From Melioribacter sp. (GTDB taxonomy: Bacteria > Bacteroidota > Ignavibacteria > Ignavibacteriales > Melioribacteraceae): a stretch of DNA of 64,000 bases. The notes under the pieces are model-generated. The model worked only from the letters and a program-made list of their open reading frames with translations, was not told the DNA's origin and did not search any database. Shown piece by piece: positions 17,355-27,184 of the stretch (position 1 is the first letter of the stretch; every line of letters begins with the position of its first letter). The position numbers and the translations under genes were made by a program. Location: NCBI GenBank assembly GCA_020723965.1, contig DYHW01000001.1:606587-670586 (forward strand), read 5' to 3'.

Positions 17355-19760
17355 ATGAAACGAACAATAAAAAAAGTTGCTGTTCTTGGTTCAGGCGTAA
17401 TGGGTTCACGCATTGCCTGTCACTTTGCTAATATAGGATGCAAAGTTTATTTGCTTGATATCGTTCCTCCGTCACTAAAGGAAGAAGAAATCAAAAAAGG
17501 ATTGACGTTAGAGAGCAATCAAGTGCGGAACAGAATTGTAACTGAAAATCTAAATAATGTTTTAAAAGCTAAACCGGCTCCACTATATCAAAGCGCATTT
17601 GTTTCAAGAATCCAAACGGGCAATTTTGATGATAATCTTAGTTGGTTGAAAGATTGTGACTGGATAATTGAAGCGGTTGTAGAAAATCTGGATATAAAGA
17701 AAAATGTTTTTGATAAAGTTGAAAAGTTAAGAAAACCGGGTACACTCATTACAACTAATACTTCCGGAATCCCGATCAATTTTATGCTCGAAGGGAGAAG
17801 CAATGATTTTCAAGAACATTTTTGCGGTGTGCATTTCTTCAACCCGCCACGTTATTTACCGCTAATGGAAGTTATTCCTACTCCCAAAACAAATAGTGAA
17901 GTCGTTGATTTTCTGATGTACTACGGCGATCTATTTCTCGGCAAAACGCCCGTTCTTTGTAAAGACACGCCGGCATTTATTGCCAATCGTATCGGCGTCT
18001 TCAGCATTATGGCAGTTTTTAAATTGATGAAAGAGATGGATCTAAAAATTAAAGAAATCGATACTCTTACCGGACCTCTTACGGGTAAGCCTAAATCTGC
18101 TACATTTAGAACTGCTGATCTTGTTGGCATAGATACATTAGTTAAAGTCGCGAAAAATATTTTTAATGACTGCCCCAAAGATGAATCACGCGAGTTATTC
18201 CAGATTCCGGATTTTGTTGAAAAAATGGTTGAGAAAAATTGGCTTGGGGATAAGACAAACCAAGGATTTTATAAGAAGAGTGTTGACGAAGCCGGCAAAA
18301 AAGATATTTATGAACTTGATATTGATACATTTGAATACCAGCCCTCTGCAAAAACAAAACATGCATCGGTAACAGCGGCTAAACAGATTGATAATTTGTC
18401 TGACAGGCTAAAAACTCTCGCTTTCTCGAAAGACAAAGCTGGTGAATTTTTGAACAAACTTTTTTTGATGATTTTCCAATACTCTTCAAATCGAATACCG
18501 GAAATTGCCGATGAACTATATAAAATTGATGATGCGCTTAGAGCAGGTTTTGGATGGGAATTAGGACCATTTGAAACTTGGGATGTTTTGGGATTAGAGA
18601 AATCTATTAAAATTATGGAGAAAGAAAATTTGAAACCTGCGGCATGGGTTTCCGATATGCTGGCAAAAGGATTTAAATCCTTCTATAAAATTGATGATGG
18701 GAAAAAACAATTTTATGATATCTCTACTTCTTCCTATAAAGAAATTCCCGGCAGAAATAATTTCATCATTCTTGAAAACATCAGAACAAACGTACCGGTT
18801 TGGAATAATGTCGGCGCCGTTTTACATGATATCGGGGATGGGATTGTAAATTTAGAATTTCAGACTAAGATGAATACAATTGGTTCAGAAATTCTTGAGG
18901 CAATTAATAAAGCCATAGAGATTACGGAAAAAGATTTTAAAGGATTAGTGATTGGAAATGACGGGCAAAATTTTTCTGCTGGCGCAAATTTAGCAATGAT
19001 CTTTATGCTTGCTGCTGAACAAGAATACGATGAAATAGACTTTGCCGTGAGAGCTTTTCAAAATACAATGATGAGAATCCGCTATTCGAGCGTGCCTGTT
19101 GTTGCTGCCCCGCACGGTTTAACATTAGGCGGCGGCTGCGAATTATGTTTGCACTCCGATAAAGTTGTAGCCGGAGCCGAAACCTACATCGGCTTGGTTG
19201 AAGTTGGTGTTGGAATTATTCCTGCCGGCGGCGGTTCGAAAGAAATGACTCTTCGCGCATCTGATAGTTTTACCGAAGGCGCAATTGAATTTCCTGAATT
19301 GCAAAATAGATTTTTAGCAATAGCGCAAGCTAAAGTAGCAACTTCCGCTTTAGAAGCTTTTGACCTGGGCATTTTTAGAAAAGGAAATGATAAATATGTT
19401 ATCAATCCGCACCGCATAATCTCGGAAGCAAAAAAAGCCGCTTTAGAATTTGCTGATCAAGGTTATACTATGCCGCAACAGAGAGAAAATATTTTAGCGC
19501 TCGGTCGTTCTGCCTACTCAACTCTTTTAGTCGGTATCTATTCTTTCTTCAATGCAAAATATATAAGCGAGCACGATAAAAAGATCGCAGAAAAACTTGC
19601 ATATGTAATGTGCGGAGGAGACTTATCTGCGCCGACTTTAGTTTCAGAACAATACCTGCTCGATTTGGAAAGAGAAGCGTTTCTCAGTTTAGTTGGAGAA
19701 AAGAAAACGTTAGAAAGAATTCAAAGCATTCTAACAACAGGCAAACCGCTAAGAAATTAA
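17355..19760 (+). CDS. fadN: 3-Hydroxyacyl-CoA dehydrogenase / enoyl-CoA hydratase fusion
   Basis: 801 residues. An N-terminal NAD-binding domain (VAVLGSGVMGSRIACHF, GxGxxG at 12-17) with CGVHFFNPPRYLPLMEVIPT, then the C-terminal HADH helical domains, then a crotonase domain (about 500-700) with FSAGANLAMI and LGGGCELCLHSDKVV. HADH before hydratase is the order of Bacillus FadN, the reverse of E. coli FadB. It hydrates enoyl-CoA and oxidises the resulting 3-hydroxyacyl-CoA. Located 64 bp after fadD and 60 bp before the thiolase, same operon. Confidence 0.93.
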   Translation: MKRTIKKVAVLGSGVMGSRIACHFANIGCKVYLLDIVPPSLKEEEIKKGLTLESNQVRNRIVTENLNNVLKAKPAPLYQSAFVSRIQTGNFDDNLSWLKDCDWIIEAVVENLDIKKNVFDKVEKLRKPGTLITTNTSGIPINFMLEGRSNDFQEHFCGVHFFNPPRYLPLMEVIPTPKTNSEVVDFLMYYGDLFLGKTPVLCKDTPAFIANRIGVFSIMAVFKLMKEMDLKIKEIDTLTGPLTGKPKSATFRTADLVGIDTLVKVAKNIFNDCPKDESRELFQIPDFVEKMVEKNWLGDKTNQGFYKKSVDEAGKKDIYELDIDTFEYQPSAKTKHASVTAAKQIDNLSDRLKTLAFSKDKAGEFLNKLFLMIFQYSSNRIPEIADELYKIDDALRAGFGWELGPFETWDVLGLEKSIKIMEKENLKPAAWVSDMLAKGFKSFYKIDDGKKQFYDISTSSYKEIPGRNNFIILENIRTNVPVWNNVGAVLHDIGDGIVNLEFQTKMNTIGSEILEAINKAIEITEKDFKGLVIGNDGQNFSAGANLAMIFMLAAEQEYDEIDFAVRAFQNTMMRIRYSSVPVVAAPHGLTLGGGCELCLHSDKVVAGAETYIGLVEVGVGIIPAGGGSKEMTLRASDSFTEGAIEFPELQNRFLAIAQAKVATSALEAFDLGIFRKGNDKYVINPHRIISEAKKAALEFADQGYTMPQQRENILALGRSAYSTLLVGIYSFFNAKYISEHDKKIAEKLAYVMCGGDLSAPTLVSEQYLLDLEREAFLSLVGEKKTLERIQSILTTGKPLRN

Positions 19761-19820
19761 TGAGTGTCGTAATTAATAGTTGGTCAAAAAACAAATTTTC
19801 AAATAATTAGAAGAAAAATT

Positions 19821-20996
19821 ATGAACGAAGCATATCTTGTAACAGGTTACCGCTCGGCTGTTGGAAAAGCAAAAAAAGGCGGATTCAAAAATTATCGCTC
19901 TGACGACTTAGCCGCAGAAGTAATTAAACATTTACTAAGTAAAGTTCAGCAGCTCGATCCGAACCGTATTGACGATCTGATAGTTGGCAATGCTGTTCCA
20001 GAAGCTGAGCAAGGATTACAAATCGGAAGAATGATCGCAGTTCAATGCCTGCCTTTGGGAACACCGGGCATGACGGTTAACCGCTATTGTGCATCCGGAG
20101 TTGAAACTATCGCAATAGCTGTTTCGAAAATACGTTCCGGAATTGCAAACTGTATTATTGCAGGGGGCACAGAATCAATGTCACTTGTTCCGACTGCAGG
20201 ATGGAAAATTTCTCCGAATTACAAAATTGCAAAAGAACACCCGGAATATTATCTGAGCATGGGTTTAACTGCTGAAGAAGTAGCTCGTGATTTTAAGATT
20301 ACCAGGCAGGACCAAGATGAATTTTCTTATCACTCGCATATGAAAGCAGTTAACGCAATTAAAGAAGGGCTCTTTAAGGAAGAAATTGTTCCCGTCGAAG
20401 TTGAAGAAGTTTTTCTTGATGGCAGCAAAAGAAAATCTAAAAAAATTATTGTTGATACCGACGAAGGTCCAAGAGCCGACACAACTCTGGAAGCTTTAGC
20501 TAAATTAAAACCTGTATTTGCAGCTAACGGAACTGTTACCGCCGGCAATTCTTCTCAAACATCTGACGGCGCTGCATTTGTTTTAGTTATGTCTGAAGAA
20601 ATGATAAAAGAACTAAGATTAACTCCGGTTGCAAGACTGAAGAGTTATGCGTTAGCCGGCGTTGATCCTAGAATTATGGGAATTGGTCCGGTGGAAGCTG
20701 TTCCTAAAGCATTAAAGCAAGCAGGTATGAAGTTAGACGACATTGACTTGATTGAACTTAACGAAGCTTTTGCTGCACAATCCTTAGCTGTTATTCGCGA
20801 AGCAGGATTAAATCCGGAAAAAGTAAACGTAAACGGAGGCGCTATTGCATTAGGTCATCCGCTCGGTTGTACCGGAACTAAATTAACAATTCAATTGCTT
20901 AATGAACTCCGAAGAAGAAAAAAGAAATACGGCATGGTTACTGCATGTATCGGCGGAGGTCAAGGTGTAGCCGCTGTCTTTGAATTGTTAAATTAA
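19821..20996 (+). CDS. fadA: Acetyl-CoA acyltransferase (3-ketoacyl-CoA thiolase)
   Basis: 391 residues, standard thiolase length. The acyl-accepting cysteine is Cys90 in [12 protein letters not shown]; the C-terminal [14 protein letters not shown] and ACIGGGQG carry the catalytic His and second Cys. ELNEAFAAQ is the usual central motif. It cleaves 3-ketoacyl-CoA to acetyl-CoA and a shortened acyl-CoA, working with the FadN protein encoded just upstream. A spacing of 39 bp to the acyl-CoA dehydrogenase keeps the operon continuous. Confidence 0.95.
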   Translation: MNEAYLVTGYRSAVGKAKKGGFKNYRSDDLAAEVIKHLLSKVQQLDPNRIDDLIVGNAVPEAEQGLQIGRMIAVQCLPLGTPGMTVNRYCASGVETIAIAVSKIRSGIANCIIAGGTESMSLVPTAGWKISPNYKIAKEHPEYYLSMGLTAEEVARDFKITRQDQDEFSYHSHMKAVNAIKEGLFKEEIVPVEVEEVFLDGSKRKSKKIIVDTDEGPRADTTLEALAKLKPVFAANGTVTAGNSSQTSDGAAFVLVMSEEMIKELRLTPVARLKSYALAGVDPRIMGIGPVEAVPKALKQAGMKLDDIDLIELNEAFAAQSLAVIREAGLNPEKVNVNGGAIALGHPLGCTGTKLTIQLLNELRRRKKKYGMVTACIGGGQGVAAVFELLN

Positions 20997-21035
20997 ATTT
21001 TAGTTGATAAAATATTTAAAACAAGGAACTACATT

Positions 21036-22829
21036 ATGGCAAAGGAAGAAATAAAAGTGGATCTATTAAAAGGCGGTGAATTTCTTATTAAAGAATCTGA
21101 TCCGCAAATTGTTTTCATACCGGAGGATCTAAGTGAAGATCAACGGATGATGGCTGATTCTGCTCGTGAATTTGTAGAAAAAGAAATTTGGCCCAAGCTC
21201 AATGCAATTGATAAACAAGAACCGAATCTTACTGTTAGCTTACTAGAAAAAGCTGGTGAATTAGGATTTCTAAGTACTGCAATTCCGGAAGAGTACGGTG
21301 GATTAGGCGAAGATTTTAATACCAATACAGCAATAGCTTTTGAGATGGGCGCAAGCCATTCATTCGGAGTTTCATTCGCTGCTCATACCGGCATAGGAAC
21401 ATTGCCAATTCTTCTTTATGGAACAGATGAACAGAAGAAAAAATATTTGCCTAAGTTGGGCAGTGGCCAATTAAAATCTGCTTATTGTCTTACTGAGCCG
21501 ACTTCCGGTTCAGATGCTCTTTCTGCTAAAACTACAGCTAAACTTACTGAGGATGGTAAATATTATATTCTGAATGGACAGAAAATGTGGATAACCAACG
21601 GAGGATTTGCAGATATACTTATAACCTTTGCGAAAGTTGATGGCGATAAATTTACTTGTTTCATTATTGATGCAAACTCCGAGGGCTTCAATCGAGGTCA
21701 GGAAGAAAATAAAATGGGTATCAAAGGTTCTTCCACAACGGCTTTATTTTTAGACAGCGTTAAAGTTCCAGTCGAAAATATTCTTGGTGAAATTGGCAAA
21801 GGGCATTACATTGCGTTCAACATTCTGAATATAGGAAGATATAAACTTTGCGCTATGACTACAGGAAGCGCAAAAAAAGTAGCGTCAGCTTCAATTACTT
21901 ATGCCAATGAAAGACAACAGTTCGGACAGCCAATTTCAAATTTTGGCGCTATCAAACATAAACTTGCCGAGCAGGCAATTAAAATATTCGTTTCAGAATC
22001 TGCAACTTACCGCGTGAGTGATTTGATAAACGGAAAAATAAAAGAACTTCAAGCTAAAGGAAGCAGATATGAAGAAGCCGCTTTGGTTGCAGCCGAAGAA
22101 TACGCTATCGAATGCGCTATGTTAAAAGTTTTTGGTTCTGAGGTGTTGGATTATGTTGTTGACGAAGCTGTGCAGATCCACGGCGGTTATGGTTATTCGG
22201 AAGAATATCCGGCGGCAAGGGCTTACAGAGATTCTCGTATTAATAGAATTTTTGAAGGGACGAATGAAATTAATCGTCTTTTAACTGTAGATATGTTAAT
22301 GAAGCGTTCTATGAAAGGAAGAATTGATCTGATCGGTCCGGCTATGGCAGTTCAAAAAGAATTGATGTCTATTCCTGAATTTGGCTCCAGCGCAGACGGC
22401 TTACTTGCCGCTGAATATAAAGCCATTCAAAATGCAAAAAAAGCTGTCTTGGTAATTGCCGGCGCAGCTGTTCAAAAATTGATGCAGAAACTTAAAGATG
22501 AACAGGAAATTATTATGAATGTTACCGATATGATGATAGAATTATTTACATCTGAATCAGCTTATCTTAGAACTATTAAACTTTCTGGCTTTAAAAATAC
22601 GCAAGAGTTACAGCCATACATAGATATGACACAGGTCTATATCATCAATTCAATGGAGAAGATCAATATTTACGGCAAACATGCAATAACTTCTTTTGCC
22701 GAAGGAGATGAGTTGAAGATGTTATTGATGGGCTTAAAGCGGTTTACAAAATATGAACCGATAAATACAACCAAGTTACGTAGAGCAATAGCTGACAAAC
22801 TGATTGAAGCCAATAAATATTGTTTTTAG
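21036..22829 (+). CDS. fadE: Acyl-CoA dehydrogenase, long form
   Basis: 597 residues. The catalytic core (about 1-400) has AYCLTEPTSGSDALSAKTTA, the FAD/substrate motif, plus MWITNGGFADI, YANERQQFGQPISNF, IHGGYGYSEEYPAARAYRD and FEGTNEINRLL. A C-terminal extension of about 170 residues matches the long Bacillus FadE/VLCAD-like type. It makes the trans-2 double bond in acyl-CoA and hands electrons to ETF, which the FadF-like protein could re-oxidise. AAGGAA precedes the ATG by about 9 bp. Fourth gene of the beta-oxidation operon. Confidence 0.94.
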   Translation: MAKEEIKVDLLKGGEFLIKESDPQIVFIPEDLSEDQRMMADSAREFVEKEIWPKLNAIDKQEPNLTVSLLEKAGELGFLSTAIPEEYGGLGEDFNTNTAIAFEMGASHSFGVSFAAHTGIGTLPILLYGTDEQKKKYLPKLGSGQLKSAYCLTEPTSGSDALSAKTTAKLTEDGKYYILNGQKMWITNGGFADILITFAKVDGDKFTCFIIDANSEGFNRGQEENKMGIKGSSTTALFLDSVKVPVENILGEIGKGHYIAFNILNIGRYKLCAMTTGSAKKVASASITYANERQQFGQPISNFGAIKHKLAEQAIKIFVSESATYRVSDLINGKIKELQAKGSRYEEAALVAAEEYAIECAMLKVFGSEVLDYVVDEAVQIHGGYGYSEEYPAARAYRDSRINRIFEGTNEINRLLTVDMLMKRSMKGRIDLIGPAMAVQKELMSIPEFGSSADGLLAAEYKAIQNAKKAVLVIAGAAVQKLMQKLKDEQEIIMNVTDMMIELFTSESAYLRTIKLSGFKNTQELQPYIDMTQVYIINSMEKINIYGKHAITSFAEGDELKMLLMGLKRFTKYEPINTTKLRRAIADKLIEANKYCF

Positions 22830-23039
22830 TAACTCATCTTGAACATGAAAAAATTCTTATGGCACAACCATATATTGGCAATGTTTGTTTTGTTGCAAAC
22901 TTTGCGGCTATCGCTGCGTGAAAAAAGTAATAATATATAGCAAAGATAGCGACTTTTAAGAGCGAGCTAATAAAATCTAATTCATTTTCAAATCGTTAGC
23001 AAAATTGCAGGTATTTTTTATCAAATTACATATTGAGGC

Positions 23040-23927
23040 ATGATGAATAATTATTTGAAAACGATGCTGAAAGAAGATTCCTTAAAAGAAAAAGTTGTAG
23101 TTATCACCGGCGGTGGTACCGGTTTAGGTAAAGCTATGGCGCAATATTTTCTAGAACTCGGCGCAGATATTGTAATTGCAAGCAGAAAATTTGATGTTTT
23201 GGAAAAAGCTGCCGCTGAATTATATGGTAAAACTAAGGGAAATATTTTAACCGCAAAGTGTGATGTATCTGACTATAAAGATGTTGAGCAGCTTCTTTCA
23301 GCATCTGTTAAAAGATTTGGTAAAGTTGATGTCTTATTAAATAATGCGGCGGGTAATTTCATAAGTCCTACCGAGCGTTTATCGAATAGAGCTTTTGATA
23401 TTATCATAAACATTGTGCTCAAGGGTACTTATAACTGCACTTTAGCTTTTGGAAAGCATTGGATAGCAAATAAACAAAATGCAACGGTTTTAAATATCGT
23501 AACAACATACGCGTCTACCGGCTCGGCTTATGTTGTTCCTTCTGCATGCGCAAAAGCAGGCGTGCTTGCCTTGACTCGTTCATTAGCTGTTGAATGGGCA
23601 AAGTACGGAATTCGTTTTAACGCTATTGCACCCGGACTTTTTCCCACTAAAGGCGCATGGAGCAGATTACTGCCCGGTGATTTAAAAGATAAATTTGATC
23701 TTGCCCAGAAGGTTCCTCTCAAGCGCGTTGGGGAACATCAGGAACTATCCAACCTTGCGGCCTATCTAATTTCCGATTACTCAGCTTATATCAATGGCGA
23801 AGTTATAACAATTGATGGCGGAGAATGGCTCAAAGGCGCCGGTCAATTTAATATGCTAGAAGCCATATCTGAAGAACTTTGGGATGAAATTGAAAGAACG
23901 ATAAGAAATGTTAATTCTTCACAATAG
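23040..23927 (+). CDS. fadH: SDR-family 2,4-dienoyl-CoA reductase
   Basis: 295 residues. The NADP-binding motif GGGTGLGKAMAQYF starts near residue 24, followed by NNAAGNF. The active-site region reads TGSAYVVPSACAKAGVLALT: Ser stands where most SDRs have Tyr, as in mammalian DECR1 (recalled as very similar here). VEWAKYGIRFNAIAPG is also DECR-like. The enzyme reduces dienoyl-CoA made from unsaturated fatty acids so that they can enter beta-oxidation. It lies 210 bp after fadE; ATG at 23040 or 23043, with GAGG upstream. Confidence 0.88.
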   Translation: MMNNYLKTMLKEDSLKEKVVVITGGGTGLGKAMAQYFLELGADIVIASRKFDVLEKAAAELYGKTKGNILTAKCDVSDYKDVEQLLSASVKRFGKVDVLLNNAAGNFISPTERLSNRAFDIIINIVLKGTYNCTLAFGKHWIANKQNATVLNIVTTYASTGSAYVVPSACAKAGVLALTRSLAVEWAKYGIRFNAIAPGLFPTKGAWSRLLPGDLKDKFDLAQKVPLKRVGEHQELSNLAAYLISDYSAYINGEVITIDGGEWLKGAGQFNMLEAISEELWDEIERTIRNVNSSQ

Positions 23928-24236
23928 CCATTCGGATTATCTAATCAAAGTAGGCATGTAAAAGAAAATTTTCTAAGTTCATTCTTCAATAAATCTCTTT
24001 GAGAATCTCTTCATAAAGGCCCTAACCTAATTATTTTGTAAAAGTGATTTCTGAAACTTTTTGTAACATTAAGTATGTTTTATAATTTCAAGTGAGTTTA
24101 CACCATATAGAACTTTGCTATTGAGGTTATTTAGTTTAAAAAAAGTAAGGTTTTGTCTGCATTAAAGACCCATATCACTATTTAAGTAACCAAAATATAT
24201 TTCATATCTTTGCACCAGATTATTTAAAAACATGAA
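23928..24236 (+). other. Non-coding spacer between dienoyl-CoA reductase and MFS genes
   Basis: 309 bp, no gene or hairpin terminator seen. The distal end holds the promoter-like element TATCTTTG at 24205-24212. Confidence 0.45.
24205..24212 (+). promoter_or_regulatory. Bacteroidota -7 element before the MFS gene
   Basis: TATCTTTG matches TAnnTTTG exactly; TTTAAG at 24181-24186 is a poor -33 partner at about the right distance. The ATG at 24237 would give a leader of about 18 nt. Confidence 0.45.
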
Positions 24237-25430
24237 ATGAAAAGCAAAGCATCTCTACCGATAATTTTTGTAACAATATTTATAGATCTAATGGGTTTTG
24301 GTATTCTGATCCCCATTCTTCCTACTTTTGCAAGCAAACAACTTGGTATTTCTGATCTTGGCATAGGTGCAATAGTTGCGATTTATTCATTCATGCAATT
24401 CTTATTTAATCCTATTCTGGGGAAATTATCGGATAGAATTGGAAGAAGACCAGTCATTTTAGCAACGCAGCTCATCACTGCTGTCTCTTACATAATATTT
24501 AGCTTTTCCAATTCCTTTTTTCTTCTTTTGTTTTCTCGTCTTTTAGCTGGATTAGGAGGAAGCAACATCGGCGTTGCTCAAGCATATATAGCGGATGTAA
24601 CAACTAAAGAAGAGCGCGCAAAGGGAATGGGAATAATTGGCGCAGCTTTTGGCTTGGGATTTGTTTTCGGACCGCTGATAGGCGCGTTTTTATCGAAATA
24701 TGGTTATGCTTTTACAGGGTTAGCTTCTGCTAGTTTTACTATGACCGCTTTTATTTTTGCTTATTTCAGCTTGCCTGAATCTCTAAAAGAACCAAATAAG
24801 GAAGGAAAAATTAAGATCAAAGTATTCGATCTAGCGTTTATAAAAAAAATTCTTGTTAATCCATCAATAGGATTTTTAATAGCGCTTTTCTTCTTAATAA
24901 TTTTTTCGATTGCCAATATTTACGGAACCTTTGCAATTCTTGGTTATAAATTTTATCATTTTACAGACCAACAGAACGGATTGCTGTTTGGAATAACCGG
25001 TTTTGTCAGCGTGCTTATTCAAGTTGGTTTTATTCGTGTAATTTCCCAAAAACTTAGCGAGAGAAATATAGTGTTACTTGGAATTTTTTTTATGATTTTG
25101 GGTTTAGGATTGATTCCTTACGGCGGAAATTTTCTTGGTGTCGCAATTGTGATCTCAATATTAGCAGTTGGTACCGGAATTTTACAACCAACAATTCCAA
25201 GCATGATATCGAAGTATTCACCAGAAGATCAGCAAGGCGCCATACTAGGGTTGAATCAATCTATTTCAGCATTTGCACGTGTGCTTGGCCCATTGTGGGG
25301 CGGCTTTGCATATCATTATATTGGATATCAGTTTCCTTTCCTAACTGGAGCTTTTTTCACTCTAATTACTTTTTTCATTTCATTTCTAATGCTTAAGCCG
25401 GAAAGAATGAAGGTTTATCAAAATGTTTAA
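24237..25430 (+). CDS. MFS transporter, TetA-like drug/proton antiporter family
   Basis: 397 residues with twelve predicted membrane helices. DLMGFGILIPILPTFA in helix 1, GKLSDRIGRRPVIL (motif A) after helix 2, LAGLGGSNIGVAQAYIAD (motif B/C region) and GLGFVFGPLIGA fit the DHA1/TetA class of 12-helix exporters. Substrate unknown; similar genes are often annotated as tetracycline resistance without evidence. Its last 8 bp overlap dusB, so the two are co-translated. Confidence 0.85.
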   Translation: MKSKASLPIIFVTIFIDLMGFGILIPILPTFASKQLGISDLGIGAIVAIYSFMQFLFNPILGKLSDRIGRRPVILATQLITAVSYIIFSFSNSFFLLLFSRLLAGLGGSNIGVAQAYIADVTTKEERAKGMGIIGAAFGLGFVFGPLIGAFLSKYGYAFTGLASASFTMTAFIFAYFSLPESLKEPNKEGKIKIKVFDLAFIKKILVNPSIGFLIALFFLIIFSIANIYGTFAILGYKFYHFTDQQNGLLFGITGFVSVLIQVGFIRVISQKLSERNIVLLGIFFMILGLGLIPYGGNFLGVAIVISILAVGTGILQPTIPSMISKYSPEDQQGAILGLNQSISAFARVLGPLWGGFAYHYIGYQFPFLTGAFFTLITFFISFLMLKPERMKVYQNV

Positions 25431-26415
25431 TGTTGGCAAAATAAATATCGATAAAGCCCTTCTTCTTGCGCCTATGGAAGATGTAACTGATATTGCTTTC
25501 AGAAGATTGTGTAAAGAACTGAGCGCAGACGTAGTTTATACCGAGTTTATTAACTCAGATGGATTGATCCGCTCGAATAAAAAAACTGAAAAGAAACTTG
25601 AAATAAATGAAGAAGAGAGACCTGTTGGAATTCAAATTTACGGCGGCAATCTTGAACCGATGATTGAAGCAGCTAAGATTGTTGAAGCTAAAAATCCGGA
25701 TTTGATTGATATTAACGCAGGATGCTGGGTAAAAAAAATTGCACATCGCGGTGCTGGTGCCGGCTTGTTGAAAGACCTTCCATATATGCAAAAGATGGTT
25801 GAAGATATTGTGAAAACGGTTTATCTTCCTGTAACTGTTAAAACGCGTATCGGTTGGGATGAATCTTCAATAAATATTTTAGAAGTTGCCAAGCGGATTG
25901 AGGATGCTGGCGCTGCCGGCTTAACTATTCATTGCAGAACACGTTCTCAAGGGCATAGCGGTAGTCCAGACTGGAGCTGGATCCCGAAGGTCAAAGAAAT
26001 AATTAACATTCCTGTTGCACTTAATGGCGGAGTTTTTACTGCAGAAGATGTAAAACGCGCTTTTGATGAAACAAATGCAGATGCTGTTATGATTGCCCGT
26101 GGAGCGATTGAGCATCCTTGGATTTTTAGAGAAGCTAAAGAAATTTTAGCAGGAAAGATTGTAACTCCAGTTTCTCCCGATGAAAGAATTCATACTGCAT
26201 TACGGCATTTAAGATATTCACTTGAGATAAAAGAACCGCGTGGAGCAATAATACCGTTTAGAAAGTATTACAGTGGATATTTGAAAGGTCTCTATAATTC
26301 CCATAAAGTTCGACAAGAACTGATGAAATTGATTGAATATGCTCCCATCGAAGAATTGCTCCTAGAATTTTTAGTAGAATTAAAGAATTCTGAATCTGTT
26401 GGGAAAATAATTTAA
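25423..26415 (+). CDS. dusB: tRNA-dihydrouridine synthase
   Basis: 330 residues, TIM-barrel flavoenzyme. LLAPMEDVTDIAFRRL near the N-terminus, GIQIYGGN, DINAGCWVKKIAHRGAGAGLL with the catalytic Cys, KTRIGWDES, IHCRTRSQGHSGSPDW, LNGGVF and ADAVMIARGAIEHPWIF are the Dus motifs. It reduces uridine in tRNA D-loops with NADPH/FMN. The Pro that usually follows the catalytic Cys is Trp here. It overlaps the MFS gene by 8 bp and is followed 17 bp later by apt. Confidence 0.93.
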   Translation: MFNVGKINIDKALLLAPMEDVTDIAFRRLCKELSADVVYTEFINSDGLIRSNKKTEKKLEINEEERPVGIQIYGGNLEPMIEAAKIVEAKNPDLIDINAGCWVKKIAHRGAGAGLLKDLPYMQKMVEDIVKTVYLPVTVKTRIGWDESSINILEVAKRIEDAGAAGLTIHCRTRSQGHSGSPDWSWIPKVKEIINIPVALNGGVFTAEDVKRAFDETNADAVMIARGAIEHPWIFREAKEILAGKIVTPVSPDERIHTALRHLRYSLEIKEPRGAIIPFRKYYSGYLKGLYNSHKVRQELMKLIEYAPIEELLLEFLVELKNSESVGKII

Positions 26416-26432
26416 TTTATAAGAGGTAGTAA

Positions 26433-26954
26433 ATGGAATTGCAAAATTTAATTAGAGATGTTCCCAATTTTCCTAAAAAAGGAATTGTCTTTAAGGATAT
26501 AACCACACTTTTGAAAGATCCAGTTGGTCTTTCGGGAGCCACAGAAGAACTATATAACTTCGCAAAAGAAAAGAAAATAACTAAAGTAGCTGGAATAGAA
26601 TCTCGTGGTTTTATTTTTGGAAGTTTATTAGCTCATCAGTTGAAAGCTGGTTTTATTCCAATTAGAAAACCCGGTAAACTTCCTGCAGATAAAATTTCTG
26701 AAAGCTATTCTCTTGAGTATGGAACCGATTCAATCGAAATCCACAAAGATGCTATTGTGGAAGGGGATAGAGTTCTGCTCCACGATGATCTGCTTGCCAC
26801 CGGCGGAACTATGGAAGCCGCTTGCAAATTGGTTGAAAAACTTGGCGGCAAGGTTATTCAAATCTCTTTTTTGATAGAATTAATTTTCTTAAATGGACGA
26901 GAAAAATTAAAACAATATGATATCCGTTCTATAATTCAATACAACTCAGAGTGA
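26433..26954 (+). CDS. apt: Adenine phosphoribosyltransferase
   Basis: 173 residues, normal length. IRDVPNFPKKGIVFKDITTLL at the N-terminus, GIESRGFIFG, PIRKPGKLP and the PRPP-binding loop VLLHDDLLATGGTMEAA are diagnostic. It salvages adenine to AMP in the cytoplasm. GAGGT lies 6 bp before the ATG. Last gene of the MFS-dusB-apt group. Confidence 0.95.
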   Translation: MELQNLIRDVPNFPKKGIVFKDITTLLKDPVGLSGATEELYNFAKEKKITKVAGIESRGFIFGSLLAHQLKAGFIPIRKPGKLPADKISESYSLEYGTDSIEIHKDAIVEGDRVLLHDDLLATGGTMEAACKLVEKLGGKVIQISFLIELIFLNGREKLKQYDIRSIIQYNSE

Positions 26955-27155
26955 TTATTTACTAAATGGTTTCTGGCTTGCATCACAATGTTCTTATTCT
27001 CAAAAAACATTTCTTGAGTTAGAGATAATAAATTATTAGTTTATTTGTGAAATCTAAGTTAGAATTGAAAGTATGCTTTGATTGTAATTTATTTTTCACA
27101 AAGCAACTAAAGTTCAAATATTATCTGCCCTGCTGGAATTAGTTAATTCTAAATG

Positions 27156-27176
27156 TCACAAATTGATTTTTTGTGA
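27156..27176 (+). promoter_or_regulatory. Hairpin touching the ribosome site of the FecR/cyclase operon
   Basis: TCACAAA (27156-27162) and TTTGTGA (27170-27176) are perfect inverted repeats with a 7-nt loop. The right arm runs into the GAGG ribosome site at 27175-27178. Further TTTGTGA (27044) and TTCACAAA (27096) half-sites lie upstream. It could modulate translation or bind a CRP-like regulator; neither is shown. Confidence 0.35.
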
Positions 27177-27184
27177 GGTAGCAT

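Noticed and set aside
23550..23590. Missing catalytic Tyr in the SDR protein
   Set aside because: 2,4-dienoyl-CoA reductases of the DECR type naturally have Ser at this place.
25732..25760. Possible broken active site in dusB because Trp replaces the usual Pro after the catalytic Cys
   Set aside because: The Cys and all other motifs are intact, and I recall CWVK forms in related lineages, so it is most likely a normal variant.
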